A DNA stretch of 64,000 nt, taken from NCBI GenBank assembly GCA_964513465.1, contig CAZEMR010000002.1:1-64000 (forward strand), read 5' to 3'. A program made the position numbers and the translations under genes. This stretch comes from CAZEMR01 sp964513465 (GTDB lineage: Bacteria; Bacteroidota; Ignavibacteria; Kapaibacteriales; UBA2268). Below are positions 1 to 9,900 of this stretch, piece by piece. Below the pieces are notes generated by a model, which saw only the letters and a program-made list of their open reading frames with translations, did no database searches and was not told where the DNA came from. The first letter of the stretch is position 1. Each line of letters begins with the position of its first letter.

Positions 1-532
1 GGCTGGGGCCGAAATTACGATATTCGTCTTTTTCGACTTTTTTCTTATGATATGAATAAACCGGCTGATAGTACCAGTTGTGGTGCACCGGATAATAGCG
101 CGGCCAGTAATACCCATAATGCGGATGGTAATCATACCAGGGCGAGTACCAGTCCCAGCCCCAGTATCCGCCATGATGCACGGAAATATGAATCCCGGAA
201 CGATAGCGCCCCAGCCATCCGTAATAATGGCTCCACCACGGCACAATCACCGGCACGTACATCTGGTCGTAGTAAGTTCTGTCCACATAATCGGCCCTGT
301 AGGCCGCGCCCCCGCCACCGGCAGCAGTAGTCTGATCGCCAGAAAGCGGGTTTCTCCATTCGTCGTTCTCTCTTGCCGCATAAGAAGTCTCTTCGCGCGC
401 GGGCGGCGAAGTCTCTTTTTCCGGATCATTATCATACCCAAAGAAATTATCTCTCTGGGTCTGATTCGAACAGCCGGAGGCAATAAAAGCAATCGACAGC
501 ATAATCGATAATGTTACGACAAAATTTTTCAT
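1..532 (-). CDS. Putative lipoprotein, Tyr/Trp/His-rich (3' end beyond window)
   Basis: The frame is open from an ATG at 532 leftward to the window edge, about 177 codons with no stop, so the C-terminus is missing. It begins MKNFVVTLSIMLSIAFIASG followed by Cys, a type II signal peptide with an acceptable lipobox; the lipid-modified Cys is residue 21. A charged linker and a short Gly run follow. From about residue 90 the sequence is very rich in Tyr, Trp, His and Pro (for example WWSHYYGWLGRY and HHGGYWGWDW). A GGAGGA Shine-Dalgarno lies 4-9 bases upstream. I do not recognise the family. Low-complexity aromatic lipoproteins of this kind are usually anchored in the outer membrane, which is inference. 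The start and reading frame are well supported. Confidence 0.7.
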   Translation of the reverse strand, partial: MKNFVVTLSIMLSIAFIASGCSNQTQRDNFFGYDNDPEKETSPPAREETSYAARENDEWRNPLSGDQTTAAGGGGAAYRADYVDRTYYDQMYVPVIVPWWSHYYGWLGRYRSGIHISVHHGGYWGWDWYSPWYDYHPHYGYYWPRYYPVHHNWYYQPVYSYHKKKVEKDEYRNFGPS

Positions 533-609
533 GGGTTCCTCCGTGTATATAAAAGTTTTATGCTCTTACTAAATATAACGATTTAAAAAATAAAGTGTTA
601 CCGTAAAAA

Positions 610-630
610 GTGACTTTACTTGTGACTTTA
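610..630. repeat. Short direct repeat GTGACTTTA x2
   Basis: GTGACTTTA occurs at 610-618 and again at 622-630, a 12-base (roughly one helical turn) offset. It lies in the AT-rich gap between the minus-strand lipoprotein gene and tRNA-Leu. Spacing and position would suit a pair of regulator half-sites for the lipoprotein promoter. No regulator is known here, so this is only a candidate. Confidence 0.25.
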
Positions 631-746
631 AATCTAATACTAATAATGACGAAGAGAATAGATATAAATTTATAAAAGTCATAAAGAAGCGTCAGCCGCC
701 ACAAAAAGCTTTTATAAAATTGAAATATTGGTTAAATTAGTAATTC

Positions 747-832
747 GCTCGGATGGCGGAATTGGTAGACGCACAGGACTTAAAATCCTGAGGGGCGTAA
801 GCTCCGTGTGGGTTCGAGTCCCACTCCGAGTA
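747..832 (+). tRNA. tRNA-Leu (anticodon UAA)
   Basis: The 86-base gene folds as a class II tRNA. The acceptor stem is GCTCGGA with TCCGAGT (first pair a G-U wobble), and the D-arm is the typical leucine GGCGGAATTGGTAGACGC. The anticodon stem CAGGA/TCCTG encloses loop CTTAAAA with anticodon TAA at 781-783. There is a long variable arm, and the T-arm is GTGGG-TTCGAGT-CCCAC. The discriminator is A832 and CCA is not encoded. It reads UUA codons. A rho-independent terminator follows at once, so it is probably transcribed alone. tRNA-Leu genes are common integrase targets; I saw no second copy of its 3' end in this window. Confidence 0.96.
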
Positions 833-839
833 CGAGCAG

Positions 840-880
840 AATCCGCAAGTTGTTTATAATGAACGGCTTGCGGATTTTTA
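840..880 (+). terminator. Rho-independent terminator of tRNA-Leu
   Basis: A perfect 10-base inverted repeat, AATCCGCAAG (840-849) and CTTGCGGATT (867-876), has a 17-base loop and ends in a short T run. It begins 8 bases after the tRNA discriminator base. Confidence 0.85.
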
Positions 881-1523
881 GTTTTGTGTGGTGGGACGCA
901 GTTGTTAACGGATTTGCAATGTAAACATCAGTTTTTCTATTCTAATACTGCAATAAATGCTCCGGCTTGCAATCTATTAATTTCCTTTATTATGATTGAA
1001 TACCCCTCTCATTATGATAAATCTATATTGTAAAAAATTTAAATAACGCTAATAAATCTTTAAAAATCTGTTATCCATAACTTCATTTATGCTGTAATTC
1101 ATCCATCACTCTGCAAAACGAAACGGGCTGTTACAAAATGCCCTCCCCGGGTTACATTTTGTTACAAAAATATTCCGAAAAACAGTCATGAAAGGATATT
1201 ATGAATAGCAAATTTTCAAAATTCGCTCATAAATCGCTTTTAAGCGGCGAAATGCAATTTTGGTATATTTATACCCGAATCATTTTGTCAATCGCCAGGG
1301 CAACCTCTGCGATTGCGCATTTTCAGGCTCAAATCATATCTGAAACCGCGTGCCAGACCGCCCTGAACCGCTCAAAAGCCGCATTGGAAGCCGTTTTGCT
1401 TACAACTAAATGTCAGATTTTACAGATTTTTGCAATTAAAATCAAAATTCTGCCTGATCTTGCCTGTTTCTGACAAATTTCGCATCCCGAACAATTATAA
1501 TCAACTCAACAGGAGATATAAAC
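881..1523. other. Gene-poor AT-rich stretch downstream of tRNA-Leu
   Basis: About 640 bases with no convincing gene. It holds one weak 90-codon frame (1201-1473, listed separately). A pair of repeats is also present: ACAAAATG (1133-1140) faces CATTTTGT (1155-1162) as an inverted repeat, and TTACAAAA occurs directly at 1131-1138 and 1162-1169. Composition alternates between AT-rich and moderate GC. A tRNA gene followed by a low-density stretch and accessory genes fits an old island boundary, but no integrase or attachment repeat is visible. Confidence 0.5.
1201..1473 (+). CDS. Doubtful small ORF, 90 aa
   Basis: An ATG with GAAAGGA seven bases upstream opens a 90-codon frame rich in Ile, Ala, Lys and Ser. 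There are no recognisable domains, no clear signal peptide and no family resemblance that I can see. It precedes the small HTH-like gene by 50 bases. The ribosome-binding site is its only real support; composition looks more like non-coding DNA than the neighbouring genes. Treat as unproven. Confidence 0.22.
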   Translation: MNSKFSKFAHKSLLSGEMQFWYIYTRIILSIARATSAIAHFQAQIISETACQTALNRSKAALEAVLLTTKCQILQIFAIKIKILPDLACF

Positions 1524-1787
1524 ATGCAATTTGACAAATTAAATGGTCGCGAGGGCCGATATATTCTCGAAAAATCCGGATTTACGCTCTCCGATTTCGC
1601 CCGCTACGTCGGGAAATCGTCATCGTGGGCTTCCGCGCTCTTTTTCAAACGCATTCTGCCCGATCGCTGGGCTTATGCGATTATAAAATTGGTCGGCCAG
1701 GAGAGCTTCGAGCGCCACTTCCCCGCCGCCCGCGAGCGAACCCACGCCCGCGAACTTCGCCGAAAGGCGATTGTGGAGAAGATGTGA
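1524..1787 (+). CDS. Small HTH-like hypothetical protein, 87 aa
   Basis: The ATG has a good AGGAGA Shine-Dalgarno. Residues 20-45 (TLSDFARYVGKSSSWASALF) have the spacing of a helix-turn-helix: helix, tight turn at the Gly-Lys, then a Ser-rich second helix. The C-terminal third is Arg/Glu-rich and basic (ARERTHARELRRKA). The gene is distinctly more GC-rich than its AT-rich surroundings. It is a plausible small DNA-binding protein of phage or island origin, but no partner is visible and the family is not recognised. The inverted and direct repeats at 1131-1169 could be its operator; that is a guess from proximity. Confidence 0.6.
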   Translation: MQFDKLNGREGRYILEKSGFTLSDFARYVGKSSSWASALFFKRILPDRWAYAIIKLVGQESFERHFPAARERTHARELRRKAIVEKM

Positions 1788-1843
1788 GGTGAATTAGGCA
1801 ACAGCGCCGGTCAATGCTGTTAAGCGGGATATGCGCGAATTTT

Positions 1844-2293
1844 TTAATTCAGCTCATTTACGTATTTTTCAAAATTGTCTCGAATCCATTCCCAGTTATC
1901 AAGAATTTCTACAAGCCACTCGATTGTGGTACGTTTAGAATTATATTCATTCGTTGTGAAATATCCATAAAAATTGCCAGCTTTATCAACCACTGCCGGC
2001 GGATATGATGCATACTCATTCCAAGGTGAAAAAACCGAGTAATCATTTCCATATTCGCTCATTTCATTCCAGATGGAATGATTTCCGAAATCTGATCCAT
2101 ATTCAGTATATGCGTTCCAAATCGATTTAGGATCATGTTTGCTGCATGTAATGCAACCAAGATATTCGTCGTGGTTTTGGCCGCCATATAAATGCAGCTG
2201 TTGTGCCATAACTGAAATCGGAAAAAAAGCGAGTATTATCACCGTAAGGGACAGGGCCGGATATTTTTTAAAATATTCCTGTTTTGAAAACAT
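1844..2293 (-). CDS. Secreted protein with SIWN-type repeats, 149 aa
   Basis: The start is taken at the ATG at 2293 (MFSKQEYFKKYPALSL), because GGAGTAG lies 8 bases upstream and the N-terminus then reads as a signal peptide ending ISVMAQQ. A longer frame reaches 2407 but lacks a ribosome-binding site. The mature part contains YLGCITCSK, then three copies of a motif of about 20 residues built on S(I/P)WNxYxxYGxD, then AVVDKAGNFYGYFTTNEY. I remember similar uncharacterised proteins across bacteria but know no function. The two close Cys (CxxC) may form a disulfide after export. The preceding lipoprotein gene on this strand ends 50 bases upstream of this start. Confidence 0.8.
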   Translation of the reverse strand: MFSKQEYFKKYPALSLTVIILAFFPISVMAQQLHLYGGQNHDEYLGCITCSKHDPKSIWNAYTEYGSDFGNHSIWNEMSEYGNDYSVFSPWNEYASYPPAVVDKAGNFYGYFTTNEYNSKRTTIEWLVEILDNWEWIRDNFEKYVNELN

Positions 2294-2343
2294 ATTATCT
2301 ACTCCATGATTATAAAAAATACAAAAGCGGCAATCGCTTACTT

Positions 2344-4848
2344 CTACCGCACCTTGATTATATTTATTTGATAGTTGAGGCCGTCGGCATTTCCGGTGGA
2401 TGACCAAACCGAATTATGCAGTTTCATTGAATAAGTCAATTTGTCGCCGGTATCGAGGCGCACACTGGCGGAATGTTTATTTCGATATTTCACAGCGCCA
2501 TCATCAATTACTGTTATCTCCATGTAAATGTTTTTTAACGATATTTCGGAATTGTTTGTGAATGTTATTTCGATTTTATTGACACATGAATTATCATATC
2601 CATAATTAGTCGGACAATACCAATAGCGGCTGACATAAGCATTGATAAATTTCTCCGGGTGAAGATGCCCGTCGAGGAGATTCCTTATTGATTCTTTGTT
2701 TTCGTACGGATACTGATCAAGCTTTTCGAATTCTTTTTCTGCGTCCCGGAATCGTTTAAGCGCGATATAAGCCAGTGTGCTGAGATAGTAAACCTCCGGA
2801 TTGTCGGGATTAATGGCTTCAGCCTGTTTTGTATATTTCAGCATCCCATTATAATCACTTTCGTCCGAAGCTATTCTGGCAAGTGTTACCAGTGCCTGGA
2901 ATTTATAATTTATAGGCTCCCGGACTTTTACGAGATGTTTTTTGGCTTCTTTGAGTGCGGATTTAAAAGTAAGGAGATGACCGATATAAAAATCGAGAAT
3001 TCCATTTTCATTATTCTCGTCGTAATTATCGCGGAATATTTTTAATGCTTCGTCATATTTTTCAAATTCGGAGTAATACATAAAAATTCTTTCGAGAGAG
3101 TTTCTTTTATCAAAACCGTCACCTTCTCTGCGGTATTCGAAAGCAAGGCGTGCCGATTCGAGCGCTTTTTCATAATTGCCAAAATGCCGGTAATAGTATG
3201 CTTCTAAAAAGTATGTCTCGGAAAGCCCATGATCAATTGACTTTGCCTTGTCCAGATATTCCTTGCCCTTATCCATATTTTCTTCCGCAAACATAATTTT
3301 TGCAAAAAGCAGATAGCTTGGCGCCCCAATGTCGCTGAATTTCTGCTCGAAAACAGTGATATATCTTTTTGCTTCGTCGAGCAGTTCATTTTTTTCGGTA
3401 TCGGATTCTTTGGATTTCGAAGCAAAAAACAAATGTTCGATCAGATAGAAATAAAATTCCCGGACGTCCGGAGCAGCCCTGATTGCAGAGGTGAGCAACT
3501 GATCATATTTATTCGGTACAATTGCCTCGAGGGAATTAATTGCACTGCGGAGAGTATCGAGATATGGCGGATGGATTTCGAATAAATCTTTGAAATATGC
3601 AGTAAAGTCACAATCCACGTCGGGATCAATTTCACTAATCATAAATCCACTATAAATCTGATGCTGGATTTGTTCCAAATTAGCCGGAAATTGATTCATA
3701 GTCAAACCGAAATTTTTCTCCCATGGAATCTCCACGATTTCCTCCAGCGGCAGCCTTCTCAACGTTTCGATTCCGGTCTTCAGATTGTCGTCATCAGAGT
3801 CAATATCTCCGTAATCCGAACTCATCTCTCCTTGCGCGGCTGCGTATCCGAATTTGCTGATAGTATATTTAACCTTAGTTGGCCCAAGAAGCTTTTGGGC
3901 GCTCATTTCCTTAAAATGCGCCGGTATATATATACTAACCCTGCCTTCTGCATCCGTGGTCAATTCAAGCGGTCCGGTATTAGTTTTCTGGTCCGATGTC
4001 GTGAATTTCACTTTCGCATCCGTTACCGAATGGCCCTCCGTATTTGTGACCAAAATCTGATACTTATGGAAAAATCTCTTTAATTCCAGTCGCTTTACAA
4101 TACAATAGTCAAAACTTTTTTGATTTTTCGAACCATAATCATTATCCAAAGTGCCTTCCATCGGGCGGAATCCATCGCAGAAAACCAAATAATCAATGCC
4201 GGTCTCGAGTTTCAAAAATTTATTCACATAAGCCGGAGCAGTTTTTATTTCGAAGTCGATTTCTCTGCCTCTGACGCTTTTTTCTTTGACAACGCCGTCG
4301 GATTTAAATGCCGAATATTTAATTATCACTGGCTGAGCCGTGCTATTGTTTTCGAGCGCGTAATATTCGGATTCCGTGTTTACATAATTCTGTGAGGATT
4401 TTTCGACCAGGATTCTATACCTGTGAGTGATATTTATAAGCTTTACATTTTGGCTGACGAGCTGTTTGTCGGCGTACTCGCCCTGATCCGACCCATAATA
4501 TGATTCCATCCATCCGGAGTTAGGATAATAGCTGTCTTTGGAAATTTCATAGATTAATCGGGACTTATAAAGGTCGTAATCTTCGTTTGTTTCGTCAAGC
4601 GGCACTTCTGTGCTGTCACGGAATATGCCGGAATTGCTCGTATTTTTGAAAGAATAACTCGTGGAGCTGTCCCGAAAACTGTAGCCGTATCTGACTGTCG
4701 CATCAGAAATTGGTGCCCCATCGCTGTCGGTAACGATCAGTTGATATTTGTGCAATTCTGTCGAAGAGCAACCGCAAATAAGGCAAAGTGTTACAGCGCA
4801 AAACACTGCGTAAGCATAAGCAAAACGAATCCAGCGTCCGGCATTCAT
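2344..4848 (-). CDS. Large TPR lipoprotein, 834 aa
   Basis: The start at 4848 (MNAGRWIRF) has CAGAGG upstream and leads directly into a type II signal peptide ending CLICGC, with lipid-modified Cys at about residue 27. Residues 30-360 hold three related Ig-like or carboxypeptidase-regulatory-like units, opening HKYQLIVTDSDG, HRYRILVEKSSQ and HKYQILVTNTEG. Residues about 440-720 are helical TPR repeats (for example AYYYRHFGNYEKALESARLA and VYYLSTLAYIALKRFRDAEK). A short beta-rich C-terminal domain (NKIEITFTNNSEISLKNIYM) follows. It is probably an outer-membrane or periplasmic scaffold. It ends 50 bases before the SIWN-repeat gene, so the two are likely co-transcribed. Function unknown. Confidence 0.85.
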   Translation of the reverse strand: MNAGRWIRFAYAYAVFCAVTLCLICGCSSTELHKYQLIVTDSDGAPISDATVRYGYSFRDSSTSYSFKNTSNSGIFRDSTEVPLDETNEDYDLYKSRLIYEISKDSYYPNSGWMESYYGSDQGEYADKQLVSQNVKLINITHRYRILVEKSSQNYVNTESEYYALENNSTAQPVIIKYSAFKSDGVVKEKSVRGREIDFEIKTAPAYVNKFLKLETGIDYLVFCDGFRPMEGTLDNDYGSKNQKSFDYCIVKRLELKRFFHKYQILVTNTEGHSVTDAKVKFTTSDQKTNTGPLELTTDAEGRVSIYIPAHFKEMSAQKLLGPTKVKYTISKFGYAAAQGEMSSDYGDIDSDDDNLKTGIETLRRLPLEEIVEIPWEKNFGLTMNQFPANLEQIQHQIYSGFMISEIDPDVDCDFTAYFKDLFEIHPPYLDTLRSAINSLEAIVPNKYDQLLTSAIRAAPDVREFYFYLIEHLFFASKSKESDTEKNELLDEAKRYITVFEQKFSDIGAPSYLLFAKIMFAEENMDKGKEYLDKAKSIDHGLSETYFLEAYYYRHFGNYEKALESARLAFEYRREGDGFDKRNSLERIFMYYSEFEKYDEALKIFRDNYDENNENGILDFYIGHLLTFKSALKEAKKHLVKVREPINYKFQALVTLARIASDESDYNGMLKYTKQAEAINPDNPEVYYLSTLAYIALKRFRDAEKEFEKLDQYPYENKESIRNLLDGHLHPEKFINAYVSRYWYCPTNYGYDNSCVNKIEITFTNNSEISLKNIYMEITVIDDGAVKYRNKHSASVRLDTGDKLTYSMKLHNSVWSSTGNADGLNYQINIIKVR

Positions 4849-4990
4849 TCTGGGCCTCTGCATATATATAATTAAAGAACTATTATGCAAATATTGATAA
4901 TTTCAACAAACATTATGGATTGCCTGTCATTCCGGGAGAAAAGGCAGTTTTTTTTTCAAAAATATCATTTCTATAAAAATAATTCTATCT

Positions 4991-5007
4991 GCGACAAATA
5001 TTGTCGC
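4991..5007. repeat. Perfect inverted repeat GCGACAA-ATA-TTGTCGC
   Basis: A 7-base perfect inverted repeat with a 3-base spacer lies in the 234-base gap between the 3' end of drmB and the start of the minus-strand lipoprotein gene. It could be an operator for the lipoprotein promoter or a small hairpin after drmB. The minus strand has no long T run beside it, which argues against a classical terminator. Confidence 0.4.
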
Positions 5008-5082
5008 CTGAGATATTTAATTTTATCAATTATTATTTTTAATTATATTTAAGGAATCCTCGTTTCATAAGAACCATGATAT

Positions 5083-6990
5083 TTACTCAAAATAGCCTGG
5101 CGAATTATTATTCAATGTGACAACCGCGTTCCGGTCGAGCAGCATGTTGAATTCCTCGCAGCAGGTCTCAGGCAGCAGACAGCAATTGTGGCATGCGGCG
5201 CCGTTAACGCTGTCGGGGCCCTGGCCGGCATTGCGGCCGACTTCCGTGCAGACCGGATCGGCCGAGCACCAGCGTGCTTCCTCTATCGCTTCGGCAATGA
5301 TGCGCCCCAGCCGTCCGGGCCGCGCCTGGCTTATCAGCCCTCCCAGCGACCCTTCCGAATCGCCGGAAGATGTATATATTAATATTCCGTTCATTCTGTC
5401 ATCCTGATCACTGCTGTAGTATATTCGTTCACGCAGTGACGATGAGCCATAGCCACAGTCGAAGCATAGCCTTTTTATAAGCAGATGGGCAAAGGTATGC
5501 AAAAGTATAAATGCGGAGTCGATATCGCGGTCTGCATAAGCAGGATTTCTTCTGCGGGCAGCCTTATGAAATTGTGTGATAATATTTTTGAAGTTATTAT
5601 TACGCCATTCGTTAATTTTGTCATCTCTGAATTTCAGAAATATTCCTTCACCAAAAACTACGGTGGCTGGCAGCCAGGTAATCTCATTGTTCGAAAGATC
5701 GGATTTCTGGATTCTGTTTGCTGGATTAATCCGGGAAAATCCAGTAAAGACACGGGTTTCCTTGAGTTTTTCGATTAATACCGCGCATTCGAAATATTCT
5801 TCGAGCAATTCCCGTTTGTCATACTCCTGAAATGTTTTCCGGATAGCCTTGAAATCGCTTGATTCGGAATTGAAACCATGTAATATTGTCTGATATTCTT
5901 CAAATTTTATGTCTTTTTCAGTATTAATCTCTCCAATTTCGATATCCGGCTTTTCGTCGAGTGCTGCAACTATCCCATCAAATAAATCGTCTGCTGATAT
6001 GATTCCGTTTCGTACTTCATCCTGATTTGACAAAACAACCCTCAAAATAGTTCCGTCATTATCATGATTCATATATCCGGACAATTTATCGCGAGAGATT
6101 CTATCCATAACTCTGATTACATATTGGTTTGCACTTTCGCCAGCCGGCGGCAGCCAGATAGCTGATATCTGGTTTGCATAATGCACATTCGATCCGCCGC
6201 GAAGTAATACCTGGAGATGCCCGGCGCATTCGACTGGCTTTTCGATCCCACTTGGGCCGAGCCAGGGTCGGTGGCCTCTGCAGAATTGCCCGGCGGGATT
6301 TGTATCAGGGGTGATATTCTCGATTTCAGTGTCTCTGTCAAGCCCGATGCGGCCGAGCGCGCTGCTGCTGATGTTTCCGTCCTGTTCCCATGTATACATA
6401 AGGCCAGCCAGACTCCTTCGGACGCCGCAACTGCAATGAATAAAAATACTGCCTAAGTCTCCGGAGCCCGAACCCGGACGATAATACAAATTGTGATCAT
6501 TCCCATCAGGAACCGGACCATTATGAACCCATTCCCGGAATGGAACATCCTGGATATGCCCATGCCTGCAAACGGCCACCCATCTGACCGGCAGCATTAT
6601 GCCATTGCATCCGGGCTCGGGGCAATTAATATCCGGATCCGCCTGCGCAAGCGGAACTTCAAACATTCTGCCGCATTTTCGCCGGGAGCAGTAGTGCCAG
6701 CCCGGGAACCTGACGGCCGGGATATGCAGGCGGTTGTTTACCCTGGCTCCTTCCATATATGGAAAAGGTTTATAAAATTTATTGACATGCAGCAATTTTT
6801 CAAGGCGTGACTCGCGAAGAATCAATGCAAGACGGTCTATAGCTGCCTCACCGGCCTGATCTTCTCTTTCTCTGATTTGCTGCTCCCAATGGTCCAGTCC
6901 GCATACCATTACGGATACGTCGCCGGGAAAATTAACAATCTGTCCGATTCCGTATGTATTAATTATCTGAGCGCTTCTGACATTCAGCAT
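5083..6990 (-). CDS. drmB: DrmB-like DISARM protein (DUF1998), 635 aa
   Basis: DrmB is the DUF1998 partner of the DrmA helicase in DISARM, an anti-phage system that blocks incoming DNA. The N-terminus (RSAQIINTYGIGQIVNFPGD, then GLDHW) has the family pattern. Cys pairs near residues 97-125 (CSRRKCG, CPEPGCNG) and the VAVCRHGHIQDVPFREW motif suggest a zinc ribbon. The DUF1998 core lies at residues about 490-615: LLHTFAHLLIKRLCFDCGYG, SLRERIYY, EGSLGGLISQARPGRLG, the WCSADPVC pair and a Cys-rich end (CHNCCLLPETCC). It starts 7 bases after the drmA stop with GAGGT upstream, so the two form one operon. Length is normal and the frame is intact. No drmC (phospholipase D-like) follows; the next gene is an unrelated lipoprotein. 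Confidence 0.9.
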   Translation of the reverse strand: MLNVRSAQIINTYGIGQIVNFPGDVSVMVCGLDHWEQQIREREDQAGEAAIDRLALILRESRLEKLLHVNKFYKPFPYMEGARVNNRLHIPAVRFPGWHYCSRRKCGRMFEVPLAQADPDINCPEPGCNGIMLPVRWVAVCRHGHIQDVPFREWVHNGPVPDGNDHNLYYRPGSGSGDLGSIFIHCSCGVRRSLAGLMYTWEQDGNISSSALGRIGLDRDTEIENITPDTNPAGQFCRGHRPWLGPSGIEKPVECAGHLQVLLRGGSNVHYANQISAIWLPPAGESANQYVIRVMDRISRDKLSGYMNHDNDGTILRVVLSNQDEVRNGIISADDLFDGIVAALDEKPDIEIGEINTEKDIKFEEYQTILHGFNSESSDFKAIRKTFQEYDKRELLEEYFECAVLIEKLKETRVFTGFSRINPANRIQKSDLSNNEITWLPATVVFGEGIFLKFRDDKINEWRNNNFKNIITQFHKAARRRNPAYADRDIDSAFILLHTFAHLLIKRLCFDCGYGSSSLRERIYYSSDQDDRMNGILIYTSSGDSEGSLGGLISQARPGRLGRIIAEAIEEARWCSADPVCTEVGRNAGQGPDSVNGAACHNCCLLPETCCEEFNMLLDRNAVVTLNNNSPGYFE

Positions 6991-6997
6991 AATTACC

Positions 6998-9900
6998 TCA
7001 TGAATTAATTATTTTTAAACGTGTTTCGCTGTCGACTCCCCTCATATTCGAAGGGGTTTTGAATGCTTTGTTCTCGCGGATAATTTCGGGGCTGACATCT
7101 TTGCTTGTTGAATACATTAGGGGTGTTTCCTCCGGTTGCTTCATTAAATAATAATTCGCGGCATCACCATATCTTTGGGGGCCCAGGTTTATCCATGTCT
7201 GATAAATATTATCCAGCATAGCTTCAGTCTGAGCCGACTCTTCGGATTCGAGTACTTTACATCTTTTTACTATCAGAGATTTGAAAATTTCAAATAATCG
7301 CTTATTGTTTTGTTCATTAATTACCATTGGGTTGTCTCTGAGCGCTCCGGCGGAGAAATGCCTCATTAGTCCGATCAGTACAGCATGGAGAGCACGGCTT
7401 CTGGAATTCGCTGACCAGGGTGTCACTGAACTAGGTTCTACTTTTGAATAAATTCGGCTGTGGTAGCTCTGGAAGTGCTCGTAATGTGATTTATCCCTTG
7501 GTTTTGTGGGGCTATAAAGCGTGACAATCAGCCCAGGCCCATCAGGAAGTTTTCTGCCCACACGGGAACTCGCTTGTATATATTCTGCGGTTGTTTTGGG
7601 CTGTCCGTGGACGAACATAAGTCCGAGCCGCGACACATCCACTCCGGTGGCTATCATATTGGTTGCAAGGCAGATATCAAGCGCATTATTATTATTCTGA
7701 GTAAAGGATTCCTCGAGCTTTTTCAGGGTTTCGGGTATTTTGGAAGAGCTGATCCGGCTCGTAAGTTCGAGCACCTGATTTATATATCTTTTTTCATGAT
7801 GTTGCGCCAGTTCGCGGTTTTGGATCTGAACCAGGCGTTCGCGAATATCGCCATAAACCAGAGATTCGGCTCCTCCCAGCTCCCGGATGCTATTAAAAAA
7901 TCCCAGAAGTGTCCAGTAGTAATCGATTCTTTCGTTTTGGCTCAATTCTTTAACTTTCTGGAGCACTGCAGAATACGTCCTTACAATTGAAGTCTGAGCA
8001 GATGGATAGCCAGATGCAAGCACTCCGATATATTTTCTGCCCGGGTATATCTGGCTGCCATTTTTGTGTGTATTGCGCGGAGATTTCTCTACGGAAAACC
8101 ATGTGTTCCCGAATTCGAGTCCCTGCGGGGGGAAAATATTTAAGTGCTTCCGATCCTCAATTGCATAAAGATTTTTAACCTGTTCGTATGCCCGGCTGAT
8201 CGTGGCAGAAGAGGCAATAATCTTTGGTGGCGTAAATTCCGCGTTTGAAGTGATAAACGGTGCATGGTCACGATTATAATTATTACACAATGTCTGGATC
8301 ATTGTTTCATATAGTCCCACCACCGTCCCCAGAGGGCCCGATATCAGATGAAGCTCATCCTGGATAATCAGCTCCGGCGGCCTGATCCTGATCCATTCAT
8401 TATTTTCATGCCTGAATCCGAATAATCTGCCTGCCTCGGATTTCCAGGTCAGTATTGCAAATTTATCAACGGTTCCGAGCAGCAGCGTTGGCGGGTTATT
8501 ATATATATATTCATCCACCACATGTAGCGGCAGATCAGTATTAGAAAACTCACAATTCTGATTATCGCACCGGAATATTATGCTGCCATTGTTTCCGTCT
8601 TCTCGCCGAAGACCTTTGACCCTGTCCCTTGGGGGCATTCCCTGGATTTTCCCTATCTGAGCTCCGCAGCACGGGCATTTCATCACCACAAAATTATATT
8701 CAGTATGATGACATCCATGCCGGGATGGATAAATAAGACATTCATATTGCTTTCTGGCTTCATCGTTGGTATTCGGAGTTGTTGATCCTCCGACCCACAG
8801 GCCTATGGTGATCGGTTCAGGTCCGAATAATAATGCATTCTTTCTTCTGATTAATTCGCAGCCGCAGATCAGCGAAGCCGCGCGTTCGTATTGCTGAGTG
8901 GTTAAAAGACGTAATGTATAGCGCATCAGGACTGCGGTGCCCCCGCTTTGCGGATTACCACGGCCATGTAATCTTCTGTATAAAATCATCAGCGCGCTCA
9001 GACCAAGATATGCCTCGGTTTTGCCGCCACCGGTCGGGAACCAGATCAGATCAGTAATTTTTCTTTCATCTGACGAAGGGTCAGTTATCGACCTGATATT
9101 CATGAGTATAAAGGCAAGCTGGAATGGGCGCCATCTGCCATTAATCCCGCTCTGATTATGATATTCGTCGAGTGTATCGAAATTCTGATTATCCGAACCA
9201 TTAATACCTTCGAGCGAGCAGATATTGCCGATCATGTTCCATTTTCTCAGTCTTGTCTTCGAGCGCTGCTGTTGCCAGAGCATTGCACTGTTCATCCATC
9301 GGAAAGCTCTTACAATATCTGAATCTTCGTCCTGCGATTTAAGCAGTTCAATGCCATCTCTGATTCTGTTAAGTGTTTCTCTGCACTTTTCGACATTTCT
9401 GGCAGCCGGCTGACGATAGTTTTCGAGTTCCGCCGAATTTGCTGCCAGATTAATTATTTCCTCTATCCATTGTTCATATTCTCCGGCAAGGCTTTCCATT
9501 ATTCCGACGGTCTCGCCCCAATTGCCCTGGTACGACATAGTAAGCATGCTGAGCTGACCGCTGCTTTTGGGTGCGATCTGTGGAATTTCATATTCCGGAA
9601 TCGCGGTGGTATAAACGGCAGTTACATGTTCTTCGGCGGTATCCTCTTCGCTGTCCCAGCAGACAGACACACCATGCCCGACTGCAAATATCCGCTTTCG
9701 CCGATACAGCATGTTGAATTCTTCTTCCTCGTAAGTGTCTAAGATTGTGGTTCTTTCTTTATAAGGGCTTATTAAATCCGGATTCCCGGTAGTCAGTTCC
9801 AATTCATTCTGAAACAGAATGTCCTCTGATTCAGCGGCTCTGTTTGTCTGCAGATTGTTAATGATGACGATAGTCAAAGTCCGAAGGCCCCCGACCCGAT

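Noticed and set aside
4921..4965. Stem TGCCT/AGGCA followed by a T run, resembling a terminator
   Set aside because: It points in the plus direction, where no gene ends; the flanking genes are both on the minus strand, and the stem is only five pairs.
4849..5082. Search for a drmC remnant downstream of drmB
   Set aside because: No HxK-type phospholipase D motif or other protein-like sequence is visible in any frame of this gap.
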